The translations under genes were made by a program, and so were the position numbers. Source: Planctomycetota bacterium (GTDB lineage Bacteria; Planctomycetota; JACOTG01). From it: a stretch of 64,000 nucleotides of DNA. The stretch spans positions 1 to 64,000 of the forward strand of contig JACOTG010000052.1 in NCBI GenBank assembly GCA_016178505.1, written 5' to 3'. The notes beneath the pieces are model-generated. The model saw only the letters and a program-made list of their open reading frames with translations, made no database searches and was not told the DNA's origin. Position 1 is the first letter of the stretch, and each line of letters opens with the position of its first letter. Shown piece after piece: positions 8,569 through 17,485 of the stretch.

Positions 8569-9921
8569 TCAGATGCGGCCGAGGAACCGGCCGCGGTTGA
8601 AGATGCGGTTCGGATCGTAGAGCTGCTTGATCTTGCGCTGGATCTCGATCGACTCGGCGGGTTCACCCCAGACGTCGATTCGTTCCTTTACGGCGGGAGG
8701 CGCGGCTTCGACGATGACGTTGCCGCCGCCCTCGGCCGCGATCTTGCGAACGGCTTCGATGAGCGGCGCGGCGGTCTCGATCTTCGGCGGACGCGCGAGC
8801 CGCAGGTACGTCACGCCGAGCGCGGGGTGCAGGAGCATCGCAGGCTCGAGCGAAGCCGCGCGCACGGCGTCGCGCGCTTTCGCGGCGAACGGAAGGAGTT
8901 GGCCCGGCAACGTCGTTGCCCGCAGCACGATCTTCCCCCACGGAACGGGAAAATCGGAGATCGCCGTCCAGAACTTCGCTTCCTTCTCGCCGGTGAGCGG
9001 TTCGCCGGCCTCGACGAAGCCGTGCGCTGCGGCCATGCGGCGCGTCTCGTTGCATGCCCACTCGACGACTTCGGCGGTGTCCGCGAAGCGAACGGCCACC
9101 GCGAACGCGTCCGGCCCCGGCTCGGCCAGCGGCCCGGCGTCGGCGTGCAAGTCCTTTCGGGCGGCGGCGTCGACGGCAACGAACGCGGCGGGCTGGAGCG
9201 GCGTGAGACGTCGCACCTCCTTCAGGAATCCGTCGACCGCGCTCGCCGACGGCGCGAGCCCGAGGAGCGCGATGCGATTCTCCGGAATCGGCGCGAGCTT
9301 CAAGTTGAGGCTCACGAGGACGCCGAGCGTCCCGAGCGATCCGATGTAGAGCTTCGTGAGATCGTATCCCGAGACGTTCTTCACCACTCTCCCGCCCGCC
9401 TTCGAGGTCGAGCCGTCCGCGTGAAGAAGCGTGGCGCCAAGCACCCAATCGCGCATGGTGCCGTATCGCAGGCGCGCGGGACCGTAGCGGTTCGCCGCGG
9501 CGAGTCCGCCCACCGTCGCCCTGAGGCCGAACGGCGGGTCGAGCGGCAGGAAGAGCCCGTGCACCGCGACGAGCTTCTGCAAGTCGACGACCGACATCCC
9601 CGCCTCGACCGTGCACGTGAGGTCCCGCGGCTCGAACTCGACCATTCGGTTGAGCTTCGTCGTGCGCAAGACCATGTCGACGCGCTCGGGAATGTTGCCG
9701 AGGTGCAGCCACGAGCCGTTGCCGGCCGGCGCAACCTGCAGTCCCTCGGCGTTCGCCAGCTTCACCATCTCGGTGATCTCGCGAAGATCCGCCGGCGTCA
9801 CGACGGCGAACGGAGCGCGCAGGTCCACCGACCAGGCGCCGGTGCCCCCCTGCGTTCGCACGGCCTCCTGGCCGATCAGCAACCCGATGCGCTCGCGGAA
9901 CGCATCTGAATCGATGGTCAT
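8569..9921 (-). CDS. glcE: Glycolate oxidase FAD-binding subunit GlcE
   Basis: The 450-residue protein is read from the ATG at 9921, which overlaps the glcD stop as ATGA. The N-terminal FAD-binding PCMH-type fold is recognisable from VAPAGNGSWLHLGN, TVEAGMSVVDLQKLV, LRATVGGLAAANRYGPARLRYG and GGRVVKNVSGYDLTKLYIGSLGTLGV. The C-terminal end YDPNRIFNRGRFLGRI is typical of GlcE. GlcE is the second flavin-type subunit of the GlcDEF complex. Downstream the operon is broken by vapBC before glcF. Confidence 0.9.
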   Translation of the reverse strand: MTIDSDAFRERIGLLIGQEAVRTQGGTGAWSVDLRAPFAVVTPADLREITEMVKLANAEGLQVAPAGNGSWLHLGNIPERVDMVLRTTKLNRMVEFEPRDLTCTVEAGMSVVDLQKLVAVHGLFLPLDPPFGLRATVGGLAAANRYGPARLRYGTMRDWVLGATLLHADGSTSKAGGRVVKNVSGYDLTKLYIGSLGTLGVLVSLNLKLAPIPENRIALLGLAPSASAVDGFLKEVRRLTPLQPAAFVAVDAAARKDLHADAGPLAEPGPDAFAVAVRFADTAEVVEWACNETRRMAAAHGFVEAGEPLTGEKEAKFWTAISDFPVPWGKIVLRATTLPGQLLPFAAKARDAVRAASLEPAMLLHPALGVTYLRLARPPKIETAAPLIEAVRKIAAEGGGNVIVEAAPPAVKERIDVWGEPAESIEIQRKIKQLYDPNRIFNRGRFLGRI

Positions 9922-11405
9922 GGCTGTCGCCCTCCTGTTGCCAGGGATGGCGCTCGTCGCGTGGGCGGCGTCGACGGAATGGAAGTCCCCTTCGCCTCGA
10001 TGCAACGCGGCGTCGGAAAGACCTTGCCCGGATTGCAGAGATCGGCCGGGTTGAAAATGTCGCGGACGCTCTTCATCACGGCGAGGTCGTGCTCGTCGAA
10101 CGTCCACGGCATGAACTCATTCTTCTCGAGGCCGACGCCGTGCTCGCCGGTGATCGCCCCGCCCAGCTCGACGCACACGCGAAGGATCTCCTCGCCGGCG
10201 CGCATCGCACGCTCGCGGTCTTCGGCCTTGCGTCCGTCGAAGGTGAGGATCGGGTGCAGGTTTCCGTCGCCGGCGTGGAAGACGTTCGACACCTCGAACC
10301 CGTGGCGCGCACCGACGGCGGTGACCCGACGTAATGCTTCCGGCAGTCGCGAGCGCGGCACGACGCCGTCGAGCACGTAGATGTCGGTGTTCATTCGGCC
10401 CATCACGCCGAACGCCGACTTGCGGCCGCCCCACAATCGCTGCCGGGCTTCCTCGTCGCGAGCGACCTCGATCGCGATCGCCGCGCGCGCCTTCAAGATC
10501 GTCACGATCGACGAGACCGCGCGCTCGATGCCGGCCGCGGCGCCGTCCACTTCGACGAGAAGAACGGCGTCGGCGTCGGTCGGATAGCCGGCTCGGTAGA
10601 CCGATGCCTCGATGACCTGGATCGTCATGCGATCGAGGATCTCCATCGCCGCCGGGAGGATTCCCGCAGCAATGATGTCGGACACGGCGTTCGCGCTCGC
10701 GTCCATGGTTCGAAACGATGCGAGCATCGTGCGCACGATCTGCGGCAGCGGCGTCAGCTTCACCCAGATGCGCGTGGCGATTCCCATCGTCCCTTCCGAG
10801 CCGACGAATACGCCCGTGAGGTCGTAGCCCGGCGAGTCGATCACCGGTCCGCCGAACCGCACGACGTCGCCGGTCGGCAGCACCACCTCGACCCCGATCA
10901 CGTGCTGCGTCGTCGCGCCATATTTCAGGCAGTGCGGACCGCCCGAGTTCTCGGCGACGTTGCCGCCGATCGTGCACGTCGACTGGCTCGAGGGATCGGG
11001 CGCGTAATGGAAGCCCGCGGCCGAAACAGCGCGCGTGAGATCGAGGTTCACGACGCCGGGCTCGACGACGGCGAATCGATTCTCGAGATCGATCTCGAGG
11101 ATGCGCTTCATGCGCGCACATTCGATGAGCACGCCGCCGCGAACGGCGACCGCGCCGCCGGAAATTCCGGTGCCGGCGCCGCGCGGCAGAAACGGGACCC
11201 CGTGCTTCACGCACGTGCGGACGATGCGCTGAACGTCTTCGGTCGAACGCGGGAAGACGATGGCTTGCGGCGCATGGCGACGGAGCGTCAGACTGTCCGA
11301 CTCGTAGACGAGCAGGTCTTCCGGCTGCGACAGGACGGCGTCCGCGCCGAGAAGCTGCTTCAGTTCTTCGAGCCAGGCGGGCGAAGGTGAAGGTGATGAC
11401 ACCAT
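9918..11405 (-). CDS. glcD: Glycolate oxidase flavoprotein subunit GlcD
   Basis: About 495 residues from ATG 11405; the track start is a TTG at 11444. The FAD-binding PCMH domain shows PRGAGTGISGGAV, VEPGVVNLDL, GGNVAENSGGPHCLKYG and DLTGVFVGSEGTMGI. The C-terminal FAD-oxidase domain has VFHAGDGNLHP and GGAITGEHGVGLEK, the flavin/substrate-binding signatures of GlcD and D-lactate dehydrogenases. It catalyses oxidation of glycolate to glyoxylate, or a related 2-hydroxyacid. Neither start has a clear ribosome-binding site. It overlaps glcE by four bases. Confidence 0.9.
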   Translation of the reverse strand: MVSSPSPSPAWLEELKQLLGADAVLSQPEDLLVYESDSLTLRRHAPQAIVFPRSTEDVQRIVRTCVKHGVPFLPRGAGTGISGGAVAVRGGVLIECARMKRILEIDLENRFAVVEPGVVNLDLTRAVSAAGFHYAPDPSSQSTCTIGGNVAENSGGPHCLKYGATTQHVIGVEVVLPTGDVVRFGGPVIDSPGYDLTGVFVGSEGTMGIATRIWVKLTPLPQIVRTMLASFRTMDASANAVSDIIAAGILPAAMEILDRMTIQVIEASVYRAGYPTDADAVLLVEVDGAAAGIERAVSSIVTILKARAAIAIEVARDEEARQRLWGGRKSAFGVMGRMNTDIYVLDGVVPRSRLPEALRRVTAVGARHGFEVSNVFHAGDGNLHPILTFDGRKAEDRERAMRAGEEILRVCVELGGAITGEHGVGLEKNEFMPWTFDEHDLAVMKSVRDIFNPADLCNPGKVFPTPRCIEAKGTSIPSTPPTRRAPSLATGGRQP

Positions 11406-11557
11406 GAGCCACGACACGCTATCGGCGTTGGATCCGACCGTCAACGTTCGCGTCGGACAAAATACAGGACCATTCTGGTACCATATCGCGCTCTTGGACT
11501 GAAGACTCGCGATTCGGCGTCATCAACACGGCCTTACAATCGAGAGGTTCGACGATC

Positions 11558-12739
11558 ATGGCGACCTTCAAGGAGTACATCCGTCAGGTCAAAGGTCAGA
11601 TCCGCGAGGTCACTCCGGACGACGTGGCGCGGCGAGTCCAGCCGTCGAACGGCGGCGGCGCGCCGGTAGTCATCGACGTTCGCGAGAAGGACGAATACGC
11701 GCAGGGGTTCGTGCCCGGCGCGACGTGGATCCCACGCGGCTTCCTCGAACCGAAAATCGAGGAGGCGGTGCCGGACAAAAACCGCGAGATCGTCCTCTAT
11801 TGCGCGGGCGGCACGCGCTCGGCACTCGCCGCGAAAGCGCTCGGCGACCTCGGCTACGCCAACGTCGTTTCGATGTCGGGCGGGTTCGGCAAATGGAAGG
11901 AGCTGGGGCTTCCGTTCGCGATGCCGAAGATCCTCGACGAGCGTCAGACGGCGCGCTACAGCCGGCACGTGCTCATCCCCGAAGTGGGCGAGCGCGGACA
12001 GTTGAAGCTCCTCGACTCGAAGGTCTTGTTGATCGGCGCAGGAGGACTCGGTTCGCCGGCCGCGTTCTATCTCGCCGCCGCGGGTGTCGGCCGGCTCGGC
12101 ATCGTCGATTCCGACGTCGTCGACGAGTCGAACTTGCAGCGACAGATCCTCCACCGCACGAGCGGCGTCGGCATGCCGAAGACCGACTCCGCGCGGCAGA
12201 CGCTGCGCGACCTCAACCCATCGATCGACATCGTTCCGTTCCAGACGCGGCTCACCAAGGATAACGCGCTCGACATCGTGCGCGCCTTCGACGTCGTCGT
12301 GGACGGCTGCGACAACTTCTCGACGCGCTTCCTCGTGAACGATGCTTGCGTGTTCCTCAAGAAGCCGAACGTCTACGGCTCGATCTTTCGCTTCGAGGGA
12401 CAGATGACGATCTTCGTCCCCGGCGAAGGACCGTGCTATCGCTGCCTCTACCCCGAGCCCACGCCGGCGGAATTGGCGCCCTCGTGCCAGGACGCCGGCT
12501 GCCTCGGCGTGCTGCCCGGAGTCATCGGCATCCTTCAGGCGACCGAGGCGATCAAGCGCCTCATCGGCGCGGGCACGTCGATGGCCGGCCGGCTCCTCAC
12601 GTACGACGCGCTCTCCTTGAGCTTTCGCGAGTACAAGATCCGTCGCGATCCGAGCTGTCCGGTTTGCGGCGATTCGCCGACGATCACGAAGCTCGTCGAG
12701 TACGAGGAGTCATGCGCGACGGCGCCGCCTCGCCAATGA
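11558..12739 (+). CDS. Rhodanese-MoeB/ThiF fusion, sulfur-carrier adenylyltransferase/sulfurtransferase
   Basis: A 393-residue protein with two domains. Residues 14-120 form a rhodanese domain with persulfide-site Cys82 in YCAGGTRS. Residues 128-380 form an E1-like MoeB/ThiF domain with the nucleotide loop GAGGLGSP (160-167), the DxxxxSNLQRQ block, and zinc-binding pairs CYRC and CPVC. E1-like enzymes adenylate the C-terminal glycine of a ubiquitin-like carrier and help convert it to a thiocarboxylate; the rhodanese part supplies sulfur. In MoeZ and MOCS3 the rhodanese domain is C-terminal, whereas here it is first. The gene overlaps cysM (ATGA) and heads the sulfur cluster. Confidence 0.9.
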   Translation: MATFKEYIRQVKGQIREVTPDDVARRVQPSNGGGAPVVIDVREKDEYAQGFVPGATWIPRGFLEPKIEEAVPDKNREIVLYCAGGTRSALAAKALGDLGYANVVSMSGGFGKWKELGLPFAMPKILDERQTARYSRHVLIPEVGERGQLKLLDSKVLLIGAGGLGSPAAFYLAAAGVGRLGIVDSDVVDESNLQRQILHRTSGVGMPKTDSARQTLRDLNPSIDIVPFQTRLTKDNALDIVRAFDVVVDGCDNFSTRFLVNDACVFLKKPNVYGSIFRFEGQMTIFVPGEGPCYRCLYPEPTPAELAPSCQDAGCLGVLPGVIGILQATEAIKRLIGAGTSMAGRLLTYDALSLSFREYKIRRDPSCPVCGDSPTITKLVEYEESCATAPPRQ

Positions 12740-13656
12740 CGGGAGCGGGAACGGGACCGGTCACCGAGTCGATCCTCGACTTGATCGGCGGCACGCCGCT
12801 CGTTCGCTTGCGCAACTTGCCCGACGTGCCCGAGCGCGTTCGGGTCTACGCGAAGCTCGAGGGACGAAACCCCGGCGGGTCCGTGAAGGATCGCGCGGCG
12901 CTGTCGATGATCCTCGGCGGCGAGCGCGACGGACGTTTGCATCCGGGCAAGACGATCCTCGAGTCGTCGTCGGGCAACACCGCGATCGGGCTCGCGCTGG
13001 TCGGCCACGTGAAGGGCTACCCCGTCGAGCTGGTGATGCCGAAGAGCGTGACGATCGAGCGACGCCGCCTGTGCGAGGCCTACGGCGCCACGGTCGTCCT
13101 GTCGGATCCGTTCGAGGGCTCGGACGGAGCGCAGCGACTCGCGCGGTCGATGGCGACGGAAAACCCCGACCGCTACTTCTACACGGCGCAGTACGACAAC
13201 CCGGAGAACCCGCTCGCCCACTACCGCACGACGGCCATCGAAGTCTGGCACCAGACGCGCGGGCAGATCACGCACTTCGTCGCCGGGCTCGGGACGAGCG
13301 GAACCGTTTCTGGCACGGGACGGCGCCTGCGCGAGCTGAACCCGGCGGTGCGCATCGTCGCGGTCGAACCGAATACCGGGCTCCACGGAATCGAGGGCTT
13401 GAAGCACATGGCGACTGCGATTCGCCCCGGCATTTTCGCCGAGTCGATCTACGACGAGAAAGTGCCGTGCTCCACGGAAGACGCCGCCCATCACGCCGCG
13501 CTCCTTCTCGAGCGCGAGGGGATCTTTGCGGGCCATTCGAGCGGCGCGGCCGTCTTCGGTGCCGTTCACGTTGCGCGAAAGCTCGACGAGGGCATCGTGG
13601 TCACGATCCTTCCGGACGGCGGCGAGCGGTATCTGTCGTTGCGGGAGGCGCCGTGA
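12736..13656 (+). CDS. cysM: PLP-dependent cysteine synthase, CysM-like
   Basis: A 306-residue protein from ATG 12736, overlapping the upstream stop as ATGA; an in-frame ATG at 12712 would add eight residues. PLP Lys is in GGSVKDRAA; the substrate loop ESSSGNTAIG and the phosphate loop GTSGTVSGTG mark the cysteine synthase/CBS family. Together with the carrier protein and the JAMM protease two genes on, it fits the mycobacterial CysM, which uses CysO thiocarboxylate and O-phosphoserine. Substrate choice cannot be read from the sequence alone, so an O-acetylserine sulfhydrylase remains possible. It couples to the next gene by GTGA. Confidence 0.88.
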   Translation: MTGAGTGPVTESILDLIGGTPLVRLRNLPDVPERVRVYAKLEGRNPGGSVKDRAALSMILGGERDGRLHPGKTILESSSGNTAIGLALVGHVKGYPVELVMPKSVTIERRRLCEAYGATVVLSDPFEGSDGAQRLARSMATENPDRYFYTAQYDNPENPLAHYRTTAIEVWHQTRGQITHFVAGLGTSGTVSGTGRRLRELNPAVRIVAVEPNTGLHGIEGLKHMATAIRPGIFAESIYDEKVPCSTEDAAHHAALLLEREGIFAGHSSGAAVFGAVHVARKLDEGIVVTILPDGGERYLSLREAP

Positions 13657-14084
13657 TCGTCAAGGTTCCGCGCGACCTGTGGGCGCGCATCCGGCGGCAG
13701 CTCGAGACGGGATATCCTTACGAACAGTGCGGGATTCTCGTCGGCCGCACGCTAGGTGCGGACGTCGAGGTAGAAGCCATCCGCGAGGCGAGGAACCTCG
13801 TCGTCGATCGCAAGGCCGATCGCTACGAGATCGATCCGCACGACCAGTTGATCGCCGAGCGCGATCTCGCAGTCGACGGACGCGCGGTCGTCGGCTATTA
13901 CCACTCGCATCCGGACCACCCTGCGCGGCCGTCGGAGACGGATGCGAAGTTCGCATGGCCGCGCACGATCTACGTCATCGTTTCGATCGAAAAGGGAGTC
14001 GCCAAGGCTGCCACCGCCTGGGTCCTCCGCGAGTCCGAGCAGCGCTTCGACGAAGTGTCGCTCGACGTCGAAAAGACAGAATGA
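13653..14084 (+). CDS. mec: JAMM/MPN metalloprotease, Mec-like
   Basis: The track hides this gene inside a 337-residue frame. The real start is the GTG at 13653 overlapping the cysM stop (GTGA), giving 143 residues beginning MIVKVPRDLW. The JAMM zinc motif is complete: E24 in YPYEQCGILVG, then HSHPDHPARPSETD (H84, H86, S94, D97, spacing HxHx7SxxD). In mycobacteria Mec hydrolyses the CysO-cysteine adduct to release cysteine. Here it could also trim the extra C-terminal residue of the carrier protein, as other JAMM enzymes do in bacteria. It lies 10 bases before the carrier gene. Confidence 0.9.
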   Translation: MIVKVPRDLWARIRRQLETGYPYEQCGILVGRTLGADVEVEAIREARNLVVDRKADRYEIDPHDQLIAERDLAVDGRAVVGYYHSHPDHPARPSETDAKFAWPRTIYVIVSIEKGVAKAATAWVLRESEQRFDEVSLDVEKTE

Positions 14085-14094
14085 GGAAGCATCC

Positions 14095-14385
14095 ATGAGC
14101 GCGACGACGACGGTCAACGTGAAGATCCCCACGCCGCTTCGAAACTTCTCGCAGGGCCGCGACCTCGTGCCCGCGAATGGCGCGACGGTGCGCGAAGTCA
14201 TCGACGATCTCGAGAAGAGCTGCAGGGGAATTCGCGAGCGCGTGTGCGAAGCGGACGGAAAGATCCGGTCCTACGTTCGCGTCTTCGTCAACGACGAGGA
14301 TATCCGCTTCCTGAAGGCCGCGGAGACGCCGGTCAAAGCCGGCGACACCGTGACGATCCTGCCGGCGATCGCGGGCGGGCGTTGA
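14095..14385 (+). CDS. cysO: Ubiquitin-like sulfur-carrier protein, CysO/MoaD/ThiS family
   Basis: A 96-residue protein from ATG 14095 (MSATTTVNVKIPTPLRNFSQG). The beta-grasp pattern of MoaD/ThiS proteins is clear: VNVKIPTPLR, a central helix TVREVIDDLEKSC, then VFVNDEDIRFL and TPVKAGDTVTILPAIAGGR. The GG pair that would carry the thiocarboxylate is followed by one more residue, Arg, so the protein must be trimmed before activation. It is the last gene of the rhodanese-MoeB/cysM/JAMM cluster and is probably the carrier for cysteine synthesis rather than for molybdopterin or thiamine. Confidence 0.9.
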   Translation: MSATTTVNVKIPTPLRNFSQGRDLVPANGATVREVIDDLEKSCRGIRERVCEADGKIRSYVRVFVNDEDIRFLKAAETPVKAGDTVTILPAIAGGR

Positions 14386-14389
14386 TGTT

Positions 14390-15436
14390 TCACGCAAGCG
14401 ACTTCCAGAATCGTGCGTGCGTCGCGCGCGCGCGACGCGCGATTTCGCGGGCGGCGGCGCTGGGCTCGACGTCGGCGGCGGCGGCTCGACGCGCGCCCGT
14501 CATCACCTCGAGGCCCGCGCGCACGCCCGCGACCACGCCGGCCGGGTCGTAGCCGCCCTCGAGCGCGGCGACGAGTCGGCCGGGACAGTGCGCGTCGCTC
14601 CACGCTCGGAAGATCGAGAACAGCGTCGTGAAGCCGTCCTCGTCGAGCCGCATGCCGCCGCCGAGCGGATCGTGTTTCCACGTATCGAAGCCCGCCGAAA
14701 CCAGGATGAGATCGGGCCGGTACTCATCGACGACGGGTCCGACGACCGTCTCGTAGAGGAATTGAAAGTCCGCGTTGCCGAGACCCGCCGGCAGAGGGAG
14801 GTTCATCGTGAATCCCGCGCCGCCGCCCGTTCCCACTTCGTCGAACCAACCCGTGCCCGGATAGAACGGATACCGGTGGCTCGAAACATAGAGCACGTCG
14901 CGCCGCGATTCGAAGATGTGTTGCGTCCCGTTCCCATGGTGTACGTCGGGATCGACGATGAGGACGCGGGCGCAGCCGAGGGCGGCAATCCCGTGCGCCG
15001 CCGCGACGGCGACGTTGTTGAACAGGCAGAAGCCCATCGCTGCGCCGGCCTCGGCATGATGACCGGGTGGGCGCACGAGCGCGAACGCGCCGCGTGCGCG
15101 GCCTCCGATCACGGCTTCAGCCGCTTGCATCACGGCCCCTGCGGCGCGAGTCGCGACGTCGAACGACTCTGCGCCCGTCGAGGTATCCGGGTCGAGTTGC
15201 ATTCGCTCCCGTCCTGCCGTGGCCGTCACACGTGCGACGTAGCGCGAATCGTGCACACGCTCCAACTCGTCCTGCGTCGCCGCCCGAGCCGCCTCGACGC
15301 ACGTTCCGTCGATCGGACGACGATCGAGATCTTCGTGCACGGCTCGCAATCGCTCGGCGCGTTCGGGATGTCCGACGCCTGCGTCGTGACGAAGGAAGCA
15401 AGCGTCGCGCACGATGAGCGTTGTCGCGCGATTCAT
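14390..15436 (-). CDS. Histone-deacetylase-family hydrolase
   Basis: A 348-residue protein from ATG 15436 (MNRATTLIVRDACFLRHD). Family blocks: GHPERAERL, LVRPPGHHAE with the catalytic His pair, GFCLFNNVAVAA, VDPDVHHGNGTQ with zinc ligands Asp and His, SSHRYPFYPGTG and SAGFDTWKHDPLGG. Bacterial members remove acetyl or acyl groups from small amines (acetylpolyamine, acetoin-related) or from proteins; the substrate is not visible here. The common DWDVHHGNG is DPDVHHGNG. It ends 4 bases from the convergent cysO stop. Confidence 0.88.
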   Translation of the reverse strand: MNRATTLIVRDACFLRHDAGVGHPERAERLRAVHEDLDRRPIDGTCVEAARAATQDELERVHDSRYVARVTATAGRERMQLDPDTSTGAESFDVATRAAGAVMQAAEAVIGGRARGAFALVRPPGHHAEAGAAMGFCLFNNVAVAAAHGIAALGCARVLIVDPDVHHGNGTQHIFESRRDVLYVSSHRYPFYPGTGWFDEVGTGGGAGFTMNLPLPAGLGNADFQFLYETVVGPVVDEYRPDLILVSAGFDTWKHDPLGGGMRLDEDGFTTLFSIFRAWSDAHCPGRLVAALEGGYDPAGVVAGVRAGLEVMTGARRAAAADVEPSAAAREIARRARATHARFWKSLA

Positions 15437-15862
15437 GGACGTCACAGTAACGTCATTCTGCGGGTTGGCAAGCACGCGGCCCATTGCGGCCACAGTCGAT
15501 CGATTAATTCGAACACTGTTGAGCGACGCGCGTAACCAGCTCGCCTCGCACGCCTGGATCCCGCGTTTTTCACGCGCCAAGCGCCGCGAATGACGCCTCC
15601 CGCTACGCAAGAAAAATACTGGTTCAGAAGCTTGACGGGCTTGCGTCGATGCGGTACAGGAGTCCCCGTCATCCGGGGAGCATTTATTGGCTGGGCACAG
15701 CGGGAGTTGAACGGGCCGCTCACTTCACTCAGGGCGGAACCCCAAGACAATCCCTGACTATCAGTACCCATATTCCCTGCACTGCGAGCGATACGGCGGC
15801 GTTTTCGTCGTGCGAGACGCTGCGTCGGCATAGGGTAAGAGCGAGTTTTTGAGGAGGGCAAC
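15437..15862. other. Gene-free region between divergent genes
   Basis: These 426 bases separate the HDAC-like gene and the di-haem protein gene and must hold their promoters. I see no convincing coding frame: the 15442..16026 minus ORF is a shadow. The only structure noted is a short CCCCG/CGGGG stem near 15670 and a GAGGAGGG ribosome-binding site just before 15863. Confidence 0.5.
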
Positions 15863-17449
15863 ATGACTGATCGGAGAGTCTCTGTCTTCACCCGGTCCAG
15901 TTCCAAGCTCATCCGCTTCGGGGTGCCGTTGGTGGTCCTCGCGGCGGGGAGCTTCGGTGCGTGGGCCATCGTGACGAACCTCGGACCCGTGAACGCCGTC
16001 CACGACCCGGCGTTTTCAGCGCACACCGATGCGTGTGCCCTGACGACGCTCGTTCAGAATGGTCACAACGACATGGCGTTCGACCAGGCGTTCGAGAATG
16101 GCGACACGTTCTTTTCCGCGTTTCTCAACGCGCTCGACGGCGTCGGGGCCAACGTTGGCCAAGGCAAGCGCTTCACGCGAACTCCGCGAGCCGACCTCGC
16201 CGGTGTCGGTGAATGGGCAAACCACGTCCCGGCTCGCGCGACGGGACCCAACTCCGAAAGCTGTGCGAACTGCCACCTGCCCCCTCACGACGGGGGCGGA
16301 CCGTCCGGGTCGAACGCCGTTCGCGACCCGCAGCACTCGGGAATCCTGAGCCACTTCATCGAGCGCAACACGCCGCACCTTCACGGCCCGGGCGCGATCC
16401 AAAGGCTGGCCGAGGAGATGACCGAAACCCTGCAAGCACGCCGCCAAGCCGCGATCGCTCTGGTCTGCGCGAACGGCGGATCGGTGACCGTGCAGCTCAA
16501 TGCAAAGGGAGTGAACTTCGGCTCCCTCACCGTTACGCGCACGGGAACGAATCCCTGCACGACCAACGTGAACACGTCGAACGTCGTCGGCGTGTCGTCG
16601 GATCTCGTCGTTCGTCCGTTCCAGTGGAAAGGCACCGTTGCGTTCATTCGCGATTTCAATCGCGGCGCCGCCCACAATGAACTCGGCATGCAGGCCGTCG
16701 AGATCACGGGTGACGGCGTCGACGGCGATTTCGACGGCGTCGCCGACGAGCTGAGCATTGGTGACATGACCGCCCTGGCCGTCTACGTCGCCGGGCAGCC
16801 TCGTCCGGTGACGAAGGTCGAGCTGAACAGCCTGGGGCTGCTCACCCCGCCGCTGACCAACGCCGAGATCCTGTCCATCGCCCGCGGCGCGAATCGCTTC
16901 AACCAGGTCGGTTGCAATGGCTGTCACATCCCGTCGCTGAAGCTGAACAACAACACGTTCAGCGAGCCGAGCCAGAATCCGAACTATCGCGACGCGACGT
17001 TCCCCGCCGGGCAGAACCCGGTCGCCCGTTGCGTCGACCCGGCGTTCCCGGTGACCTTCGACCTCACGAAGGACATTCCCGAGAACATCGTCACGTTGGC
17101 GAACGGTTCGACCGTCCATCTCGGCAACTTCGAAGCGGACAGTGCGGGTCGTGCCATCGTCCGGCTCTTCGGCGACCTCAAGCGCCACGACATGGGCCCA
17201 GGTCTCGCCGAGACAATCGACGAGGAGGGCACGGGCGCTTCGGTCTTCCTGACGGAAAACCTTTGGGGTGTCGGCACCACCGCGCCCTACATGCACGACG
17301 GTCGCGACTCGACGCTGGTGGAAGCGATCATCGAGCACGGCGGCGAGGCGACGGCATCGCGAAACGCGTTCCTCGCGCTCACGGTTGGTCAGCAGTCGGA
17401 CCTCGTCGCGTTCTTGAACAATCTCGTGTTGTTCGAGCCCGCGCCGTAG
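15863..17449 (+). CDS. Exported di-haem cytochrome c, DUF1111-like oxidoreductase
   Basis: The 528-residue protein has an N-terminal signal/anchor (LIRFGVPLVVLAAGSFGAWAIV) and two haem-binding motifs, CANCH (134-138) and CNGCH (351-355). The C-terminal block TENLWGVGTTAPYMHDGRDSTLVEAIIEHGGEA is typical of the di-haem oxidoreductase family related to MauG and cytochrome c peroxidases. It should act in the periplasm as a peroxidase or electron carrier; the substrate is unknown. A GAGGAGGG site precedes the ATG and a strong intrinsic terminator follows, so it is probably monocistronic. Confidence 0.85.
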   Translation: MTDRRVSVFTRSSSKLIRFGVPLVVLAAGSFGAWAIVTNLGPVNAVHDPAFSAHTDACALTTLVQNGHNDMAFDQAFENGDTFFSAFLNALDGVGANVGQGKRFTRTPRADLAGVGEWANHVPARATGPNSESCANCHLPPHDGGGPSGSNAVRDPQHSGILSHFIERNTPHLHGPGAIQRLAEEMTETLQARRQAAIALVCANGGSVTVQLNAKGVNFGSLTVTRTGTNPCTTNVNTSNVVGVSSDLVVRPFQWKGTVAFIRDFNRGAAHNELGMQAVEITGDGVDGDFDGVADELSIGDMTALAVYVAGQPRPVTKVELNSLGLLTPPLTNAEILSIARGANRFNQVGCNGCHIPSLKLNNNTFSEPSQNPNYRDATFPAGQNPVARCVDPAFPVTFDLTKDIPENIVTLANGSTVHLGNFEADSAGRAIVRLFGDLKRHDMGPGLAETIDEEGTGASVFLTENLWGVGTTAPYMHDGRDSTLVEAIIEHGGEATASRNAFLALTVGQQSDLVAFLNNLVLFEPAP

Positions 17450-17485
17450 ACGATTTGCGGACGGCGTAGCGAGAAGTATTCTCTG

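Noticed and set aside
15442-16026. 194-residue minus-strand ORF
   Set aside because: Overlaps the start of the di-haem gene on the other strand and has no protein features.
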